DNA from: Goodfellowiella coeruleoviolacea
GTDB taxonomy: Bacteria > Actinomycetota > Actinomycetes > Mycobacteriales > Pseudonocardiaceae
Direction of reading: 5' to 3'
Length of the DNA: 64,000 nucleotides
Assembly: GCF_024171785.1 (NCBI RefSeq)
Contig: NZ_JAMTCK010000008.1
Location: 310,001-374,000 of the forward strand
In this document: one piece after another, positions 10,718-18,958 of the stretch
Position numbering within the stretch: the first letter of the stretch is position 1
How the letters are laid out: each line of letters opens with the position of its first letter
Position numbers and translations under genes: made by a program
Notes under the pieces: generated by a model
What the model was told of the DNA's origin: nothing
The model's database searches: none
The model's input: the letters and a program-made list of their open reading frames with translations, nothing else

Positions 10718-11482
10718 ATGAGCACCGACGACGCCGCGCCGATCCGGGCCAACACCGTGCTGCCCGCCAACCGGCAGCCGATCACGCTGACCACCGCCGA
10801 CGGGCTGGAGCTGATCGGCGAACTCGCGCTGCCCGAGAACCGGCCGCCCAGAGCCACCCTGGTCTGCCTGCACCCGCTGCCGACCCACGGCGGCATGATG
10901 GACTCGCACATCTACCGCAAGGCGGCCTGGCGACTGCCTGCCCTGGCCGACATCGCGGTGCTCCGGTTCAACACCAGGGGCACCGCCAGCGAGGCCGGCC
11001 GCAGCCAGGGCGAGTTCGACAACGGCGTGGGCGAGCGGTTCGACGTGGCCGCCGCACTGGAGTACGCCGAGTTCCACGACCTGCCCGAGGTGTGGCTGGT
11101 CGGCTGGTCGTTCGGCACCGACCTCGCGCTCATGCACGGCTGCGACCCGCTGGTGCGGGGCGCGGTGCTGATCTCCCCGCCGCTGCGCTTCAGCAAGCCA
11201 GCACACCTGCGGGTGTGGGCGGAGTCCGGCAAACCGGTCGTCTGCCTGGTCCCCGAGTTCGACGACTACCTGCGTCCGGCCGAGGCCAGGCAGCGGTTCG
11301 GCGCCGACCTGCCGCAGGCCGAGGTCATCGACTTCCCCGGGGCCAAGCACCTGTTCGTCGGCCAGGCCGAGCCGGTGCTGGACGCCCTGGTCGCCGCGGT
11401 CGCCCCGGCGGTGGCCACCCCGCTGCCCAGGACCTGGAGCGGCCCGTACGAGACGCGTCAGGTCACCATCGTCGACTCCTGA
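10718..11482 (+). CDS. Alpha/beta hydrolase
   Basis: A 254-residue protein with the alpha/beta hydrolase layout: an HPLPTHGG oxyanion-side loop, nucleophile elbow GWSFGT (GxSxG), an acidic residue in PEFDDYLRP and a C-terminal AKHLF His. It would be a cytoplasmic esterase or thioesterase-like hydrolase; the substrate is unknown. ATG 10718 is directly preceded by an in-frame GTG at 10715, and CAGGAT at 10704-10709 suggests a leaderless message starting near 10715. The last 25 bases overlap the 3' end of the convergent acetyltransferase gene. Confidence 0.8.
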   Translation: MSTDDAAPIRANTVLPANRQPITLTTADGLELIGELALPENRPPRATLVCLHPLPTHGGMMDSHIYRKAAWRLPALADIAVLRFNTRGTASEAGRSQGEFDNGVGERFDVAAALEYAEFHDLPEVWLVGWSFGTDLALMHGCDPLVRGAVLISPPLRFSKPAHLRVWAESGKPVVCLVPEFDDYLRPAEARQRFGADLPQAEVIDFPGAKHLFVGQAEPVLDALVAAVAPAVATPLPRTWSGPYETRQVTIVDS

Positions 11483-12030
11483 CCGCCGGGCGCTGGGCTG
11501 CCGCCGGGGCGGCGGAAGACCAGTTCCGGCCCGTGACCGAGGTCGGGGTCACCCGTTGTTTCACCCGTGGGGCGGAAACCGAGCTTGTGGGCGACGCGGA
11601 CGGCGGCGCTGTTCGTCGGCTGGGTGATGATCACCACCGGTAGCTGGGGCAACGCCCGGTCCGCCCAGTCGAGCGCGGCGGCGGCCATCTCCGGTGCGTA
11701 GCCCTTGCCCCACGCGGCGGGACTGAACCGGTAGTAGAGGTTGAGGACCGGGGTCCCGTCCAGCTCGTGCCGGCGCAGCCCGCCGAGGCCGACCACTGTG
11801 CCGGGCTCGACAGCCGTCACCAGCCAGTAGCCGAAGCCGTGCCGCGCCCAGTGGTCGAGCCACTCGGCGAGCTGGGCCCCGGCCTGCGCCGGCGTGGGCG
11901 GCCCGGCGGGGTTGTGCCGGTTGGCCTCGGGATCGCACTGGACGCGCACGACCTCGGCCAGGTCCTCCTGGCGCACCCGGGCGAGCAGCAGTCGACCGGT
12001 GCGGAGCTGGTCCGGAAGCACGGTGGCCAT
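11458..12030 (-). CDS. GNAT-family N-acetyltransferase (RimJ/RimL type)
   Basis: A 190-residue protein that begins LRTGRLLLARVRQEDLAEV, as in RimJ/RimL-type acetyltransferases. It has the acetyl-CoA-binding segment RFSPAAWGKGYAPEMAAAAL (motif A, Q/R-x-x-G-x-G/A) and the later NSAAVRVAHKLGFRPTGE. It should transfer an acetyl group from acetyl-CoA to an amine on a protein or small molecule; the acceptor is unknown. The 3' end overlaps the convergent hydrolase gene by 25 bases. Confidence 0.85.
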   Translation of the reverse strand: MATVLPDQLRTGRLLLARVRQEDLAEVVRVQCDPEANRHNPAGPPTPAQAGAQLAEWLDHWARHGFGYWLVTAVEPGTVVGLGGLRRHELDGTPVLNLYYRFSPAAWGKGYAPEMAAAALDWADRALPQLPVVIITQPTNSAAVRVAHKLGFRPTGETTGDPDLGHGPELVFRRPGGSPAPGGQESTMVT

Positions 12031-12167
12031 GCCGGCACGCTATCGACCACCCCTGACAGTTCCCGGCCGGTTCGCGCCTGCTCCGGGCCCGACCCGGGCA
12101 GTACCCCCGAAGTGACCAACCACGTCACCCGAAGGCCTGAAGTGGCGCTGCCGGGCAGGATGGGGCC

Positions 12168-12956
12168 ATGCACTACACCGACTCCGGAGCGGGCCTCCCG
12201 GTCGTGCTCGCGCACGCGTTCCCTGTGGACAGTCGCATGTGGAACGGCGTGCGCCAGCCACTGGCCGGCCGGGCCCGGGTGATCACGCCGGACCAGCGTG
12301 GTCTCGGCCGCAGCCCGTTGGACACCGGCGACGGGGTTCCCGAACCCAGTCTGGACGTGGCAGCCGACGACCTGCTGCGGCTGCTCGACGACCTCGGGGT
12401 GGACCGGTTCGTGGTGGGTGGCTGTTCCCTCGGCGGGTACGTGGCCATGGCCGTGCTGCGCCGGGCCGCCGAGCGCGTGGCCGGCCTGCTGCTGGTCGAC
12501 ACCAGGGCCACCGCCGACGACGCCGAGCAGCGGGCGACCCGGCTGGGCATGGCCGAACGGCTGGAGCGCGACGGCGCGGGCGACTGGCTGGCGAGCACGC
12601 TCGTGCCCGGCATGCTGGGTGCGACGACCAGGGCCGACCGGCCGGAGGTGGTCGAGGAGGTCGCCCGGTTGGTGTCCGACCAGCCCGCCGCGGGCGTGGC
12701 CTGGACGCAGCGGGCGATGGCCGCGCGGCCCGACTCCACCGACTTGCTCGGCGCGGTCACGGTGCCGGCGCTGGTGGTGGTCGGGGAGCAGGACACCATG
12801 ACCCCGCCGCAGGTGGCCAGCCAGCTGGCCGCACGACTGCCCCAGGGGCGTCTGGCGGTGCTGCCGGAGTGCGGGCACCTGTCACCGGTGGAGGCACCCG
12901 AGGCGTTCGTCGACGCGGTGGGACCGTGGCTGACAGAGCTGGCCGGGCGCGGCTGA
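12168..12956 (+). CDS. Alpha/beta hydrolase (3-oxoadipate enol-lactonase-like fold)
   Basis: A 262-residue alpha/beta hydrolase. It has the HAFPVDSRMW oxyanion loop, RGLGRS, nucleophile elbow GGCSLGGY (Ser at about 84), acid in VVGEQDTMTP and the catalytic His in PECGHLSPVEAPE. The arrangement matches small lactonases, haloperoxidase-like and epoxide hydrolase-like enzymes; the substrate cannot be chosen. CAGGAT at 12156-12161 six bases before the ATG suggests a leaderless transcript. The last six codons and the stop form the first unit of a 19-bp tandem array. Confidence 0.82.
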   Translation: MHYTDSGAGLPVVLAHAFPVDSRMWNGVRQPLAGRARVITPDQRGLGRSPLDTGDGVPEPSLDVAADDLLRLLDDLGVDRFVVGGCSLGGYVAMAVLRRAAERVAGLLLVDTRATADDAEQRATRLGMAERLERDGAGDWLASTLVPGMLGATTRADRPEVVEEVARLVSDQPAAGVAWTQRAMAARPDSTDLLGAVTVPALVVVGEQDTMTPPQVASQLAARLPQGRLAVLPECGHLSPVEAPEAFVDAVGPWLTELAGRG

Positions 12957-13032
12957 CGTCGCTGGGCCCGGCTGAGGTGGCCGGGCCTGGTTGAGGTGGC
13001 CGGGCCTGGTTGAGGTGGCTGGGCCTGGTTGA
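12938..13032 (+). repeat. Stop-anchored tandem array (19-bp unit, five TGA)
   Basis: Five 19-base units end to end: 12938-12956, 12957-12975, 12976-12994, 12995-13013 and 13014-13032. The consensus is GGTGGCCGGGCCTGGTTGA, and each unit ends in TGA. The first unit is the 3' end of the hydrolase gene, including its stop codon. Since 19 is not a multiple of three, the five stops fall in all three frames. Confidence 0.9.
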
Positions 13033-13073
13033 GGCGGCTTGACCAGGCCTTTCACGACTGATCCCAGCCCCCA

Positions 13074-13127
13074 CCCACCACCGGGGGGCGAGCCCTGCGC
13101 CAGCCTATCGGCCCCCCGGGTGGTGGG
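13074..13127. terminator. Strong hairpin between convergent genes
   Basis: The arms at 13074-13089 and 13111-13127 pair over 16 bases with one bulged base. They lie between the end of the hydrolase (plus) and of the coiled-coil protein gene (minus), so the hairpin could serve both transcripts. Confidence 0.6.
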
Positions 13128-13229
13128 ACAGCGTGGTGACGCGGTCTGGGGACAACCGCGTCGGGTGTGCACAACTGCGTGCTCGATCGGGTGATTGTTG
13201 AGCTGGGGCGTGCTGTTCGTGGTATGCGG

Positions 13230-15920
13230 TCAGCGCTTGGACGGGTGCTTGAACCGCTTGGTGGGCGTCCGGCCCTGGCCACCGCGCTGCTGACCAGTGG
13301 GCTGCTGACCAGTGGGCTGCTGGCCAGGCTGCTGGCCACCGGGTTGCTCACCGCCGGGCTGCTGGCCGCCCGGCGGTGTGGTGGCCGCTTCCTGGCCGCC
13401 GGCCGGTTGCTGGTCGAGTTCTTCCACGGGCAGGTGCAGCGTGGGCGGGTTGCCGGCGGCTGGCTGCTGCTGCGGCGCGCTGCGCTGGGCCTGGGGCCGC
13501 TGGTTGCCGGTCCGCTGCTGGGCGCCCGGCTGTCGGGTCGCCGCCGTGCCCTGGCCACCGGGCTGCTGCTGGTTGCCGGCCGGCTGCTTGGCGCTCTGCG
13601 CCGCCGGCCTGCCCTGCTGGCCGTTGCCCCTGACCTGGGCCAGGGCCGCCCTGCTGATCCGCTTGGTCTGCTCGGCGGCGTTGGCCGCGGCGGCCGCCTT
13701 GGCGTCGATCCGGGCGGTCCGCTCCGCTGAGCCGTCCACCGCGGGCGCCGCCGGGGCAGGTGGGGTGGCCTGGCCGGACTTCGGCTGCTCTGGCTTGGCC
13801 GGGGTTGCCTTGCCCGGGGTCGCCTTGGCGGGGGCGGCCGGAGTCCTGGCCGACGTCTTGGCCTGGGCCGGCTTGGCCGGTGCCTTGGCCGAGCCCGGCT
13901 TGGCCGGTGCGGGCTGCGCGGGCGTGGCAGCCGTCGGCGTGGGCTTGGCCGGCTCGCTGACCACGGTTGCCTCGGACGCGGTCGCGGCGGGTGCGGTGGG
14001 CGTCGGTTCGGTGCCCCCGGTGCTCCCGGTGTCCTTGGTGGCCGGGCTCTTGGTGGCCGGGCTCTTGGTGTCGGTGGCGCCTTGGGCGGTTCCGTCTCCC
14101 GAAGCCTTGGCAACGTCGGTGGCCCCGGTGACCTTGGGGACCGCGACCTTCACGGTGTCGGCGTCGGTCTGGGCCACCGCCGCTGGCGCGGCCTGCGCCT
14201 GCTGCTGCGGAGCCGGGGCTTGTGCTGCCGGGGCCGGCTCGGCCGGGGTGGCCGTGGCCGCGGCTGGCTGGGGCGCGGCCGGGGCGGGCTCGCCGCTGGT
14301 CGGTGCGGTCTCCGGCGGTGACGCGGCTTGCCCTGCCGGTTGGGGAGCCGCCGGCTGGGGCGCGGCCGATTGGGGAGCGGCCGACTGGGGCGCGACCGCC
14401 GGGGGAGTTGCCGTCTGCGGAGCGGCCGGTCGGGGCTCCTGGGCCGCGGCGGGGGCCACCGGGGACTCGGCCACCGCGGCGGGCGGCGTCGGCTCTGCCG
14501 TGACCTGGTCGGTGCTGGTCGCGGCGGTGCCGGTGGTCGGCTCGGGGTGCTGGGCGGCGTCCCCGGCCGAGGGCTGCGCCGGCTGGGCTGCCGGCGGCTG
14601 TTCGGTCGGGGTCACCGGGGCGGCGGCAGTGGTCGCCGGCGGGGCGGCGGGTGCCGGGGCGGCGGCTGACGGAGCCGCGGGTGGGGTCGCCGCAGTAGGG
14701 GTCGCCGCGGCGGGGGACTGGCCGGCCGGGGCGGGCTGGGCGGCCGGCGCGGACTGGGCGGCGTCGCCGCTGGCCGGCGGCTGGTCCGCCGACTCGGGGC
14801 GCTCCTGCGGGAGCTGCTCCAGCAGCGGTGCCGCGTCGACCAGCAGGCCGCGCGCGGAACTCAACTGGGTGGCGACCCGCTGCCGCAGCTGCCGCAGCGA
14901 CTCCACGCGCGCGGTCGCGTGGTTGATCCGCCGGGTGGCTTCCTCGGTGGCCTCCCGAACCCGCCGGTTGGCCTCGTCGATCGCCTGCTGCACCCGGGCC
15001 TGCGCCTCGGCGATGGAGTCGTGCCGGCGCCGGTTGGCCTCGGTGGTGGCCTCGCGGATGCGGCGTTCGGCCTCCGCCTTGCTGGCCGCCTGCTCCTGAA
15101 CGATCTGCTGGCGGACGCGGGCGGCCTCGTCGGTGGCCTCGCGCACCCGGCGCTCGGCCTCGGCCTTGCTGGCCGCCTGCTCCTGGGCGATCTGCTGGCG
15201 GATGCGCGCCGCCTCGTCGGTGGCCTCGCGCACCCGGCGGTCCGCCTCGGCCTTGCTGGCGGCCTCCTGCTCGGCGAGCTGGCGCATGGCCTCGGTGCGC
15301 CGGGAGGCCATCGCGATCTCGAAGTCCTCCTCCACCTGCTGGCGCTTGCGGGCGGACTCCTCGTCGAGCTGCTGCCGGCGCCGCGCCGACTCGTCGTCGA
15401 GCTGCCTGGCCTGCTCGCGCGCCGTGCCGGTGATCTTGTCCGCGTCGGCGCGCGCCTTCTCCAGCACGCCCCGGTGCTCGGCCTCCATCTCGGCCCGGCG
15501 GGAGTTCAGCTCGGCGATCAGCTTCTCGTGGCGCGCCCGCAACGCCGCCGCGTCCGACTCCGCCTTCACCCGGATGTGGCCGGCCTCGGCCTCGGCGCGC
15601 GCCCTGATCTCGTTGGCCTCGTCCTGGGCGAGCCGCAGCATGCGTTGCAGCCGCTCGCTGAGCCCCTCCAGAGTGCTGGGGGGCAGGGACAGCCGATCCA
15701 CCTGGCCGCGCAGGTCGTCGATCTCCGACCGGGCCGCCTCCAACTGGCGGGCGAGGTCGTTCGCCTGGGACACGGCGGCGTCGCGGTCCGCGGCGAGTAG
15801 CCGGAGATCGGCGTCCACACGTTCCAGGTGATCCTCGACCTGGGCGCGGTCATAACCGCGCTTGACGATGTCGAATCCGGATCCCAGTGGAACAAGGTCA
15901 CGATCGTCCGCGAGGCGCAT
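13230..15920 (-). CDS. DivIVA-domain coiled-coil protein with long Pro/Ala/Gln-rich tail
   Basis: An 896-residue protein. Residues 1-60 form a DivIVA-type N-terminus (FDIVKRGYDRAQVEDHL). Residues about 60-365 are almost continuous charged coiled coil, including three successive units of about 29 residues built on EQAASKAEAERRVREATDEAARVRQQI. Residues about 370-896 are low-complexity Pro/Ala/Thr/Gln, probably disordered, ending in repeated PTGQQ and a basic tail (KRFKHPSKR). It is followed by epimerase, thiolase and meaB genes; in Streptomyces coelicolor I recall the cytoskeletal genes filP and scy in that position. A polar-growth or intermediate-filament-like scaffold role is inferred. Confidence 0.78.
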   Translation of the reverse strand: MRLADDRDLVPLGSGFDIVKRGYDRAQVEDHLERVDADLRLLAADRDAAVSQANDLARQLEAARSEIDDLRGQVDRLSLPPSTLEGLSERLQRMLRLAQDEANEIRARAEAEAGHIRVKAESDAAALRARHEKLIAELNSRRAEMEAEHRGVLEKARADADKITGTAREQARQLDDESARRRQQLDEESARKRQQVEEDFEIAMASRRTEAMRQLAEQEAASKAEADRRVREATDEAARIRQQIAQEQAASKAEAERRVREATDEAARVRQQIVQEQAASKAEAERRIREATTEANRRRHDSIAEAQARVQQAIDEANRRVREATEEATRRINHATARVESLRQLRQRVATQLSSARGLLVDAAPLLEQLPQERPESADQPPASGDAAQSAPAAQPAPAGQSPAAATPTAATPPAAPSAAAPAPAAPPATTAAAPVTPTEQPPAAQPAQPSAGDAAQHPEPTTGTAATSTDQVTAEPTPPAAVAESPVAPAAAQEPRPAAPQTATPPAVAPQSAAPQSAAPQPAAPQPAGQAASPPETAPTSGEPAPAAPQPAAATATPAEPAPAAQAPAPQQQAQAAPAAVAQTDADTVKVAVPKVTGATDVAKASGDGTAQGATDTKSPATKSPATKDTGSTGGTEPTPTAPAATASEATVVSEPAKPTPTAATPAQPAPAKPGSAKAPAKPAQAKTSARTPAAPAKATPGKATPAKPEQPKSGQATPPAPAAPAVDGSAERTARIDAKAAAAANAAEQTKRISRAALAQVRGNGQQGRPAAQSAKQPAGNQQQPGGQGTAATRQPGAQQRTGNQRPQAQRSAPQQQPAAGNPPTLHLPVEELDQQPAGGQEAATTPPGGQQPGGEQPGGQQPGQQPTGQQPTGQQRGGQGRTPTKRFKHPSKR

Positions 15921-16000
15921 GCCATCACGCTACCCGTTCGTGGCACCAGGTTCGCGTCTGCCGGCCGCGCAGCGCGGACGTTTCTTCGGGTTTTTTCCCC

Positions 16001-17332
16001 CTACTGGTCCCGAAAACGGTTGATCTCAGCCAAATGGGCGGCACGCAGCTCCTCGTCCCGAACGCCGAGACCCTCCTGCGGCGCCAGGCACAGCACGCCG
16101 ACCTTGCCCTGGTGCCGGTTGCGGTGGACGTCGTGCGCGGCCTGCCCGGTGTCCGCCAATGAGTACACCTTGGACAGAGTGGGATGGATCTTGCCCTTGG
16201 CCACCAGGCGGTTGGCCTCCCACGCCTCGCGGTAGTTGGCGAAGTGCGAGCCGATGATCCGCTTGAGGTTCATCCACAGGTAGCGGTTGTCGTAGGAGTG
16301 GTCGTAGCCACTGGTCGACGCGCACGTGACGATCGTGCCGCCGCGCTTGGCCACGAAAACGCTGGCGCCAAAGGTCTCCCGGCCCGGGTGCTCGAAGACG
16401 ATGTCCGGGTCCTCGCCGCCGGTCAGTTCGCGGATGCGCGCGCCGAACCGCTTCCACTCACCCGGGTCCTGGGTGTGCTCGTCCTTCCAGAAGCGGTAAC
16501 CCTCGGCGGCGCGGTCGATGATCAGTTCGGCGCCCATCCGCCGGCAGATCTCCGCCTTCTCGGGGCTGGAGACCACGCACACCGGGATGGCGCCGCCGTG
16601 CAGGGCGAACTGGGTGGCGTAGGAGCCGAGGCCGCCGGAGGCGCCCCAGATCAGCACGACGTCACCCTGCTTCATGTCGGCGCCGTTGCGCGAGACCAAC
16701 TGCCGGTACGCGGTGGAATTCACCAAACCGGGTGAAGCTGCCTCCTCCCAGGTGAGGTGGGCGGGTTTGGGCATCAACTGGTTGGCCTTGACCAGGGCCA
16801 GTTCGGCCAGCCCGCCGAAGTTGGTCTCAAAGCCCCAGATGCGCTGCTGCGGGTCGAGCATGGTGTCGCCGTGGCCGTCCGGGTGTTCCAGTTCCACGCT
16901 CAGGCAGTGCGCCACCACCTCGTCGCCCGGCTGCCAGGCGTGCACGCCGGGGCCGGTGCGCAGCACCACGCCGGACAGGTCGGAGCCGACCACGTGGTAG
17001 GGCAGGTCGTGCCGGGCGGCCAGCGGCGAGGTGCGGCCGTAGCGGCGCAGGAAGCCGAACGTGGACAGCGGCTCGAAGATCGACGTCCACACGGTGTTGT
17101 AGTTGATGGCGCTGGCCATCACCGCGACCAGCGCCTCGCCCGGCGCCAGCTCCGGGGTGGGCACCTCGTCCAGGTGCAGGGACTTGCGCGGGTCCTTCTC
17201 CCTGGTGGGCAGGCCGTCGAACATCTCGGTGTCCTCGGCGTGCACGGTCACGCCCCGGTAGTGGTCCGGAACGGGCAGCTCGCCGAGTTTGGCCAGGTCG
17301 TCGCCGAGGATGGCGTCAAGGATCTGCTGCAC
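16001..17332 (-). CDS. ccr: Crotonyl-CoA carboxylase/reductase
   Basis: A 443-residue MDR-superfamily enzyme that reductively carboxylates crotonyl-CoA with NADPH and CO2 to ethylmalonyl-CoA. The nucleotide fold carries WGASGGLGSYATQ. The four CO2-pocket residues known from Kitasatospora Ccr (Asn81, Phe170, Glu171 and His365) are all present, here as Asn79, Phe168, Glu169 and His363 with a constant offset of two. The GTG start is preceded by an AAGGGG site. It supplies ethylmalonyl-CoA for the ethylmalonyl-CoA pathway or for polyketide extender units. Epimerase, thiolase and MeaB lie just beyond. A dyad at 17456 overlaps its likely promoter. Confidence 0.95.
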   Translation of the reverse strand: MQQILDAILGDDLAKLGELPVPDHYRGVTVHAEDTEMFDGLPTREKDPRKSLHLDEVPTPELAPGEALVAVMASAINYNTVWTSIFEPLSTFGFLRRYGRTSPLAARHDLPYHVVGSDLSGVVLRTGPGVHAWQPGDEVVAHCLSVELEHPDGHGDTMLDPQQRIWGFETNFGGLAELALVKANQLMPKPAHLTWEEAASPGLVNSTAYRQLVSRNGADMKQGDVVLIWGASGGLGSYATQFALHGGAIPVCVVSSPEKAEICRRMGAELIIDRAAEGYRFWKDEHTQDPGEWKRFGARIRELTGGEDPDIVFEHPGRETFGASVFVAKRGGTIVTCASTSGYDHSYDNRYLWMNLKRIIGSHFANYREAWEANRLVAKGKIHPTLSKVYSLADTGQAAHDVHRNRHQGKVGVLCLAPQEGLGVRDEELRAAHLAEINRFRDQ

Positions 17333-17455
17333 TGCGGTCCCCTTCGGATCGGCTGGTCGCGGCTGTCCGCGAACAGCTGGTGACGTGGATCGACGGGACG
17401 GGAGACTCCCGGGGCGGACAACAAGCGCGCGTTCATCGGTGCAGGTGACGGCAGG

Positions 17456-17469
17456 TTACTGACGAGTAA
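17456..17469. promoter_or_regulatory. TTACT-N4-AGTAA operator-like dyad upstream of ccr
   Basis: TTACTGACGAGTAA has perfect 5-base arms. Read toward ccr it overlaps a TAACCT -10-like box, about 125 bases before the ccr start. The region is shared with the divergent SPW-repeat gene. The spacing resembles TetR-family operators, and a TetR gene starts at 18198. The link is an inference. Confidence 0.35.
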
Positions 17470-17597
17470 ACGATCCAGTCGTGCCGGTGTGAGGCAGGGC
17501 ACGTCCACGTCCCCCGAACGGACGAGCGATGGACTTGACCGGCCGGCCAACCAAGGCGGATTATCGGAAGTGGCCGAAGAGATTGGAGGTGGTCGTG

Positions 17598-17957
17598 ATG
17601 GTCAAGCCGTGGACTCGCTGGCAGGACTGGGCAGAGGTGGTCTTGGGCGTCGTCGCCCTGCTCTCGCCCATCTGGCTGTCCGTGTCGACCGCGGCAACGT
17701 GGACGATGGTCGTCCTCGGTGTCCTGATCGCGATCGACGGCCTGTGGTCCCTTGCCGCGCCCGGCACGGTGGCGAGCGAGTGGATCCAGATCGTGCTGGG
17801 TGTGCTGCTGTTCATCTCGCCGTGGGTGATGGGCTACAGCGCGCTGACCGGCGCGGCGTGGACGTCGTGGATCATCGGCGTGCTGACCGTGATCGCGGGT
17901 GTCGCGGCGCTGCCCGCGGCGAACGCCGCCCACCAGGGGCTTGCCGGCCAGCACTGA
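17598..17957 (+). CDS. SPW-repeat membrane protein
   Basis: A 119-residue protein with four predicted membrane helices in two similar pairs: VLGVVALLSPIWLSV, then TWTMVVLGVLIAIDGLW, then QIVLGVLLFISPWVMGY, then SWIIGVLTVIAGVAALP. The SPxW motif near the end of the first helix of each pair identifies the SPW-repeat family, of unknown function. ATG 17598 is chosen because GGAGG lies 8 bases upstream; longer in-frame starts lack a site. It is divergent from ccr. Confidence 0.75.
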   Translation: MVKPWTRWQDWAEVVLGVVALLSPIWLSVSTAATWTMVVLGVLIAIDGLWSLAAPGTVASEWIQIVLGVLLFISPWVMGYSALTGAAWTSWIIGVLTVIAGVAALPAANAAHQGLAGQH

Positions 17958-18197
17958 CCGGCCGTTGTCCGACAGCCCACAGACAGCCTGATCCGGCGAG
18001 CCGGTTGTGGACCGGCGATCGCCTCTGGTCGGGCGGAAACCTCGGGCCCACGACGGTGCACCGGGCGTCTCGGGCAGCCCGCGGGCGGAGTTCTCCCGAC
18101 GCGGCGCGCGTTCCGAGCCAGCACCGGTCTCGTCGTGGGTCCTTGCTGTGGTAGCTGAAAATGGTGGCGGTGATGATGGCGGTGAAGGGGGTGCCCG

Positions 18198-18809
18198 ATG
18201 GTGCGGGTGAGGATCGGCGGCGACGTCTCGGCGCGGGAGCGGATCCTGACCGCGGCCGAGGAGCTGTTCGCGGTCGCTGGCTTCGACGCCACCCCCACGT
18301 CGCGGATCGCCGAACGCGCCGAGGTGCCCAAGGGGTTGGTGCACTACTACTTCCGCCGCAAGTCGGATCTGCTGACCGCGCTGGTGGCCAGGCTGCCCGA
18401 CGACCTGGTCGACCTGGCGCGCGTGGTGGTGCCCGGGGACATCGCGCAGAGCCTGCGCCGGCTGGTGACCCAGCTGGACGCCGCGCTGGACTCCTCCCGG
18501 CTGCTCAGCCACCTGCTGTGGCGGGAGGCCGACACGCACGCGGCGGTGCGCGCCGCCATGCAGGCCCGGTTCGAGCGCATCGTGGACCAGATCCGCTCGG
18601 TGATCGTGGCGGCCAGCCCGGAGAGCGCCGAACAGGCGGACGTGGACAGCGCGGCCGAACTGCTCGCGCTGGCGGTCAGCCACCGGCACTCCATGGCGCG
18701 GCACCTGGAGGTCGGCAAGACCCGGGTCGGCCTGATGGAGCGGGAGCTGCGGTTCATCGCGGGCGCGCTGGCGCAGGGGGCTGGTGGCCGGCTCAGCCCG
18801 GCCACCTGA
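18198..18809 (+). CDS. TetR/AcrR-family transcriptional regulator
   Basis: A 203-residue protein with an N-terminal TetR HTH domain (ARERILTAAEELFAVAGFDATPTSRIAERAEVPKG followed by LVHYYFRRKSDLL, residues about 10-58) and an all-helical ligand-binding domain. The ATG is preceded by GAAGGGGG. TetR proteins are usually repressors relieved by a small molecule. Its place between ccr and the methylmalonyl-CoA epimerase gene suggests it senses an acyl-CoA or related compound, but this is inference from position. A TetR-like dyad lies upstream of ccr. Confidence 0.88.
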   Translation: MVRVRIGGDVSARERILTAAEELFAVAGFDATPTSRIAERAEVPKGLVHYYFRRKSDLLTALVARLPDDLVDLARVVVPGDIAQSLRRLVTQLDAALDSSRLLSHLLWREADTHAAVRAAMQARFERIVDQIRSVIVAASPESAEQADVDSAAELLALAVSHRHSMARHLEVGKTRVGLMERELRFIAGALAQGAGGRLSPAT

Positions 18810-18888
18810 CGCGGTGGGGACCGGCCCGGCGCGCGCGGCCCGGCGGCGGGACGGGACCAGCCGGGATCAGCGGCGGGGCCCCAGTGGG

Positions 18889-18958
18889 TCAACTCCCGTG
18901 GGTCAACTCCCGTGGGTCAACTCCGGCGGGTCAAGGCCGGTGGGTCAACGCCGGTGGG
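18889..18958 (-). repeat. Stop-anchored tandem array (14-bp unit, five TGA)
   Basis: Five exact-length 14-base units. On the minus strand the consensus is CCCACSGGMSTTGA, and each unit ends in TGA. TGA triplets lie at 18945-18947 (the epimerase stop), 18931-18933, 18917-18919, 18903-18905 and 18889-18891. The first unit codes for the last residues AHRR of the epimerase. The 14-base period rotates the stops through all frames. Confidence 0.9.

Noticed and set aside
13285-13330. 15-bp DNA repeat CTGACCAGTGGGCTG as a fourth stop-anchored array
   Set aside because: It lies inside the coiled-coil gene's coding tail, in frame (repeated PTGQQ), about 50 bases before the stop, so it is a protein repeat.
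13312-15099. Plus-strand frame opposite the coiled-coil protein
   Set aside because: The product is repetitive Trp/Gly/Ala/Cys sequence created by reading the Pro/Ala/Gln-rich tail backwards. The minus-strand gene has a DivIVA domain and a clear coiled coil.
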